DNA of 64,000 nt from the NCBI RefSeq assembly GCF_003597395.2, contig NC_133777.1:57398488-57462487 (forward strand), written 5' to 3'. Shown piece by piece: positions 58,981-64,000 of the stretch. The notes beneath the pieces were generated by a model. That model was not told where the DNA came from and made no database searches. It saw only the letters and a program-made list of their open reading frames with translations. The translations under genes and the position numbers were made by a program. Positions within the stretch are counted from its first letter, which is position 1; every line of letters begins with the position of its first letter. This DNA is from Chelonoidis abingdonii. Taxonomy: Eukaryota; Chordata; Testudines; Testudinidae.

Positions 58981-59999
58981 TTATAAAGCTTGTAATCTAC
59001 TAAGTGTGTTCATCCTAATTGTATAAATGTATCATGCTTGTATCTGAAACTAGAAATATGAAGTATTACTCTGAAGTCCTATTGTAATTATGCAAAGTGT
59101 GGGTCATTAATGATGGTTTAGAATCTTGATGGCTCCCATTGACCAGGATAACTGGTTGTAAATGGCTCTGTTTATTTGTAAGTCTTCCTATGCTCCTGTG
59201 AGTAAGGCTGGACTGAATGGAGGCTTGGGGTCTCACAGGACATGTGAGCATGCCTCCTGGTACTGGAATCCATCTTAAACCTGGTGCTTTTCCATTTAGA
59301 AGGAGGGGTGGGGACCCAGAGGGACAAAGGATTCCTGCCTTGTGGAACAGAACAAAGGGGGCTGCCAGTCATGAGCTAGAACTAACAAGAACTGTACCAG
59401 GGGAAAGGATTGAGCCCAGATTAAGGAGGAGTCTGGTCTGTGAAAGAAACTTATTGGAATATCTCTGAGGGTGAGAGTTACCTGTATTCAGTTTCTTGAT
59501 GTATTAGGCTTAGACTTCTTTGCTTTATTTTATGTGATGACTTACTTTGTTCTGTCTGTTATTACTTGAAACCACTTAAATCCTAATTTTTATTCTTAAT
59601 AAAATCACCTTTATTATTGAACCCAGAATAAGTGATTAATACCTGGGGAAGCAAACAGCTGTGCATATCTCTCTATCAGTGATATAGACGGCGGACAATT
59701 TATGAGTTTACCCTGTATAAGCTTTATACAGAGTAAAATGGATTTATTTGGGGTTTGGATCCCATTGGGAGCTGGGTGCTGGAGACAGGAGTACCAGCTG
59801 AGTGATTTTCAGTTAAAGCCTGCAGCTTTGGGGATGTGGTTCAGACCCTGGGTCTGTGTTGCAGGAGGCTTGCGTGTCTGGCTCAACAAGACAGGGTTCT
59901 GGAGTCTCAAGCTGACAGGGAAGATGGGCTTAGAGGTAGTTTCAGCATGTCAGATGACAGTCCCAAGGGGGTATCTGTGACTGAACCCATCACATGAGG

Positions 60000-62140
60000 A
60001 TAATTTTCTTCTGGAAAATTAGTAACTATTAACTCAAACATTAACTTTTGCCTGTAAGCAGTTTGTCTACAGCAAATCATTAAAATGTTTATACATGGAA
60101 TTTTTTTCTAAGACATTATAGACTAGAAATAAAACACACTGATAATAACTGATGTAATGAAAATATGGAAAGTCTCTGTCTCTAGAATTTATACCACTAT
60201 TTAATTTTCTCCTGATTCTTTGTTCACCATGTTATCAGCTACAATATGCTGAATGATTAACAGATAATTGTCCCTTCAGAAGGTAAAGTTTCTCATCCAC
60301 TCAGTAGGATTTTACAAACTAAGTAGAATCTGGTCAACTAAATGCTCGGAGGGAGGCTCCAAGAATCACTGGGTGCTGCAGGTTTTGGGTGATGCAGTAG
60401 TTGATACTCTTTCTAAAATGATTTGAGTGCTCGGTGATAATATAGTGGGTGGTGTTTGGATGAGCTGTAAAACTGAGATCCTGATCATTTAAAGATTTCA
60501 CTTTTTGCATGGGTTATGGGGGGTTGTGAAATTCCAGCTCTGGTGTTTATTTCTTACCTGCATAGTTTCCCTCTGTGGTTGAATGCAATATTTTTACTTT
60601 CTGTCCAAAAACTGATGTGTAGTGTTGTGCATTGTTAACCACTTGCTGAGTTACATCAAACTTCACTGAGCCAGAACATAATGCACCACAGTAAGTGTAA
60701 ATGTACTCTATAATAAAAGTATACAGAGCTTGTTACACAACACTGAAAGAAAAAAGGCAAGTATATTATGACAACATCCTTTCTTTGATATCTGATCCAA
60801 ATATATTGTATCTTCCAGGAATGGAAAAACGATACCAGCACGTGTAGTTGTGTAACCATTGACCTAATGCCTTCTGCAAGTCACTGCATTATTTTTGGTC
60901 ATTTGCTATATATACAGTTAAAATACAAGGTACAGTCTACCATACGTAGTATTTGTAGCATTTGAGCTTTAGTCTGGATAAATATAAATGAGAAAGATGA
61001 ATTAAATCATTTCACAGGGCTATGGCCAAGTTGGAATTGATCTTTTCGAATATCATCTTAGCTTCCCGTTTCCAGCTGGAAGGGAGGGAGCTGGATTTTA
61101 CTGCACTGGTGGTGCTGCCTGCTTTCTTAATACATTTTGGCATGCCTCTCCTGTGAAAAATTTTGAAAATCTAGTCCTGGAAGTCCAGTTGTATTTGTGG
61201 GCCTGCTATGCAGAAAGAAAACCGTATTGAGGGTTCCTATTCTTGAGGGAAATTTCATTTGATTCCTGTTGCTATGCAAACAACTTCCTCAGTGTGTACA
61301 TATTTAGAATAGATACCTTATGTGAAGTCTGGCTTTCAGGCAATCCTGGATCTGGGGCCAAAATAGAAATAAATCAGAAAATGTATCAAATCTTTAAAAC
61401 AGTTTTCTAATACTCAGAGGGGTAGCCGTGTTAGTCTGTATCCACAAAAACAACATGGAGTCCGGTGGCATCTTAAAGACTGAGGTGCCCCCAGATTCCT
61501 CATTGTTTTTCTAATACTGTTATATTCACAATACGTACGTACAGCATGTGTATTTGTGAGAGTCTAGACAACAGGTTCTTTGTATATGTGTTACAAGGGA
61601 AGTGAAGAGTCAAAAAGGATGATAAAGTTCTGGTTAAAACAAAGAGGAAGATTGGTTGAAGATGATAAAATACGAAATGTCTATATATGTATATGGAAAA
61701 AACAGTATCTATATCAGAACTAATTTCTGCTAAGTCTGGGGTCTAGACCACCATTCTGACTCTTTCTGTCACTTTTGGACTTATTTCCTTAGGCCCAAGT
61801 TTGTGAACTCCTTGCTCCACTCGATGAGCTGTCACTAACTCATCCATGTGAATAAGGAGTTCACAGTCCGGCCCTTGATGTTTGTCTAATTTCACATTCT
61901 TCATGCAGTTTGCGTTTTGGAGTTCTAAAGTATTTTTAAGATGAGTAAATGTTCTGGTGCAGGTCCAGGACTAGAGGATACTAGTACCATAAATACTGCA
62001 TTTTAGTTTGAGGTTTCAGAATGTTGAGTTGGGGTTAAAAGCTTAAAGAAAAACATGTATATCTACAAATCCGGCCTCTTTCATGTGCTGTATGTCATCA
62101 ACATGTAACAAAGATGTGTGAGACTGATTTGTTGTTTAGG
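60000..62140. other. intron with small repeat remnants
   Basis: Includes an inverted Penelope-like tail at about 61418-61505 (GGGGTAGCCGTGTTAGTCTG) and a small inverted pair at 61792-61874 (TGTGAACTCCTT / AAGGAGTTCACA). No exon. Confidence 0.45.
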
Positions 62141-62189
62141 GGCCAAATTCTACCTTTAAATATGTGCAGATCACTCCCACTGACTTCAT

Positions 62190-63412
62190 GTGGGATAGGG
62201 TAGGCCCGTTACTCAATGAGGGGGGAAAGACAATAACAGAAAATGTGGCAATGGCGGAGGTGCTTAATAACTTCTTTGTTTCAGTTTTCATCAAGAAGGT
62301 TGGTGGCAATTGGACATCTAAAATAGTGACTGCCAGTGAAAATGAGGTAGGATCAGAGTCTAAAACAGGGAAAGAACAAGTAAAAAATTACTTTGACGAG
62401 TTAGTTGTCTTCAAATCACTAGAGCCTTATGAAATGCATCCTAGAATACTCAGGGAGCTGACTGAGGAGATATCTGAGCCATTAGCAATTATCTTTGAAA
62501 AGTTATTGAAGATGGGAGACATTCCAGAAGACTGGAAAAGAGCAAATATAGTGCCCATCCATAAAAAGGAAAATAAGGACAACCTGGGAAATTACAGACC
62601 AGTCAGCTTAACATCTATACTCGGAAAAGATAATGGAGCAAATAAACAATCAATTTGAAAACAGCTAGAAGATAATAAAGTGATAAATAACAGTCAGCAT
62701 GGATTTGTCAAGAACAGATCATGTCAAACCAATCTGATAGCTTTCTTTGGCAGGGTAACAAGACTTGTGGATCGGAGGGAAGTGGTTGATGTGGTATATT
62801 TTGACTTAAGTAAGGCTTTTGATACTGTCTCGTGTGACCTTCTCATAAACAAACCAGGGAAATATAACCAAGATGGAGCTACTATAAGGTGGGTGCATAA
62901 CTGGTTGGAAAATCGTTCCCAGAGAGTAGTTATCAGTGGTTCACAGTCATGCTGGAAGGGCATAATGAGTGGGGTCCCGTAGAGATCGGTTCTGGGTCCG
63001 GTTCTGTTCAATATCTTCATCAATGATTAGATAATGGCATAGACAGTACACTTATAAAGTTTGCAGACGATTCCAAGCTAGGAGGGGGGATATGATAACC
63101 GTTTTCAAGTAAATAAAAGGTTATTACAAGGAGGAGGAAAAAATTGTTGTTCTTAACCTCTGAGGACAGGACAAGAAGCTTAAATTGCAGCAAGGTCGGT
63201 TTAGGTTGGACATTAGGAAAAAATTCCTAACTGTCAGAGTGGTTAAGCACTGGAATAAATTGCCTAGGGAGGTGGTGGAATCACCATCATTGGGGATTTT
63301 TAAGACCAGGTTGGATAAACACCTGTCAGGGATGGTCTAGATAATACTTAGTTCTGCCTTGAGTGCAGGGGACTGGACTAGATGACCTCTCGAGGTTCCT
63401 TCCAGCTCTATG
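62190..63412 (+). mobile_element. CR1 LINE, ORF2 remnant and 3' end, sense
   Basis: From 62200 one frame reads MAEVLNNFFVSVFIKKV and later GDIPEDWKRANIVPIHKKE, NLGNYRPVSLTSI, then past a TGA at 62656-62658 HGFVKNRSCQTNLI, VVYFDLSKAFDTVSCDLLI (RT motif A with its Asp) and WLENRSQRVVISG. After a TAG at 62980-62982, VLGPVLFNIFIND and FADDSKLGGG (motif C, FADD) follow with a further stop. At about 63090 the reverse transcriptase is joined by deletion directly to the 3' untranslated region, ending GGTTCCTTCCAGCTCTATG. The endonuclease half is missing. Inactive: several stops, a frameshift and the deletion of the ORF2 C-terminus. Confidence 0.9.
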
Positions 63413-64000
63413 TGCATATCAGAGTGCAAGATTTGTCCCTAACGTTCTGCAGGAGGATTTGCCTTAAGAGCTTATGATTAGCTGTCAGACTTAACAAGGG
63501 CCACTGGCCTTCAGACTATCCAAGAAAAATTTGTTGCCCTTGAGGGACGTCTCTACCGTATTTCCTTTTTTGCTTTTTCTGATAGCTGTCAGAGTGGCAG
63601 AGAGACTAATAATGCATGTTATTTTTATTGCTGTATTAATTACAATCAACATCATGACCACTAAAACAAACAAGGTGAGATGAACAGTAGCAGCTGTTGG
63701 CAACAGCGTACTTCTATGAATTTTACATTGTGTAATGAAGACTTTAATGGGTCTTGTGGAACTTTTGTTCTGATGTTAAGCTGTCAAATTTTGTAGCAAA
63801 CAAGATGTTTCTCCACCCAGTGAGGCTGTTTGGATGGAGCAATTGGCTTTGTTTAACTTTATTTACAATGTTGAGCTGAACAATTACATTTCTAAGACTT
63901 GTTGTATTTGATACTTCCAGCAAGAGATATAGAACATACTGGTTTGTGTTTTTAGGGCATATTTTATTTTCTGAATATGTGAATGTTAAAATGTAAAGCT
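63413..64000. other. intron, nothing recognised
   Basis: AT-rich sequence to the window end with no exon or repeat boundary. Confidence 0.45.

Larger units (their letters stand above)
57024..59994 (+). mobile_element. LTR-like element split by a hAT insertion
   Basis: Starts TGTAATGTTGCACTCC and ends CTGAACCCATCACA, flanked by TGAGA and TGAGG (four of five matching). Without the nested element it would be about 1.1 kb. An AATAAA at about 59599 is in the expected 3' half. It matches by eye a long LTR family common in turtles. No internal retroviral genes are adjacent, so it is a solo LTR. Confidence 0.7.

Overview
The window is vertebrate intronic DNA, almost certainly from a cryptodiran turtle. 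Three things point there: a tRNA-derived SINE of the cryptodiran type (46890-47090), several CR1 LINE pieces with reptile-style 3' tails, and a dense mix of hAT and PIF/Harbinger DNA transposons and Penelope-like elements as seen in turtle genomes. Nothing bacterial or plasmid-like is present. The many short open frames are what chance gives in AT-rich intron sequence.

Only one host-gene feature is supported. A 137-base exon at 6333-6469 on the + strand has a good splice acceptor and a consensus donor and encodes 45 codons of an ADAMTS/ADAMTSL cysteine-rich module. It looks most like THSD4 (ADAMTSL6), a secreted extracellular-matrix protein. No second exon was found, so the flanking introns extend at least 6.3 kb upstream and 57.5 kb downstream within the window, in keeping with the very large introns of THSD4 in other vertebrates.

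Layout: 1-6.3 kb is intron with a hAT fragment, a multi-hairpin MITE (1709-1974), an antisense CR1 3' end (3523-4488) and a CpG-rich hairpin MITE (5029-5312). The exon follows at 6.3 kb. 6.5-30.8 kb is mostly plain AT-rich intron, with a hAT MITE with perfect 8-bp target duplication (15052-15276), a Penelope-like fragment (17673-18095), a MIR-like SINE, a Harbinger-type MITE (24255-24543) and a solo LTR with 5-bp target duplication (27172-27591). 30843-34374 is a nested composite: an outer hAT-like element that received a PIF/Harbinger element carrying a broken transposase and a duplicated SANT/Myb-like accessory gene. 38796-40079 is an LTR-like element interrupted by a 738-base assembly gap. 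45-57 kb holds several MITEs, the SINE, an interrupted CR1 and a Penelope-like palindrome. 57024-59994 is an LTR-like element split by a 1.85-kb hAT element with an internal 49-bp minisatellite. 62190-63412 is a degraded sense-strand CR1 with recognisable reverse-transcriptase motifs.

No new autonomous biological system was found. The most interesting material is the nested Harbinger-in-hAT composite, the hammerhead-like folds in the two Penelope-like tails, and several strongly palindromic elements. Repeat family assignments come from recognised terminal sequences, target-site duplications and protein motifs read by eye; they are not database matches.
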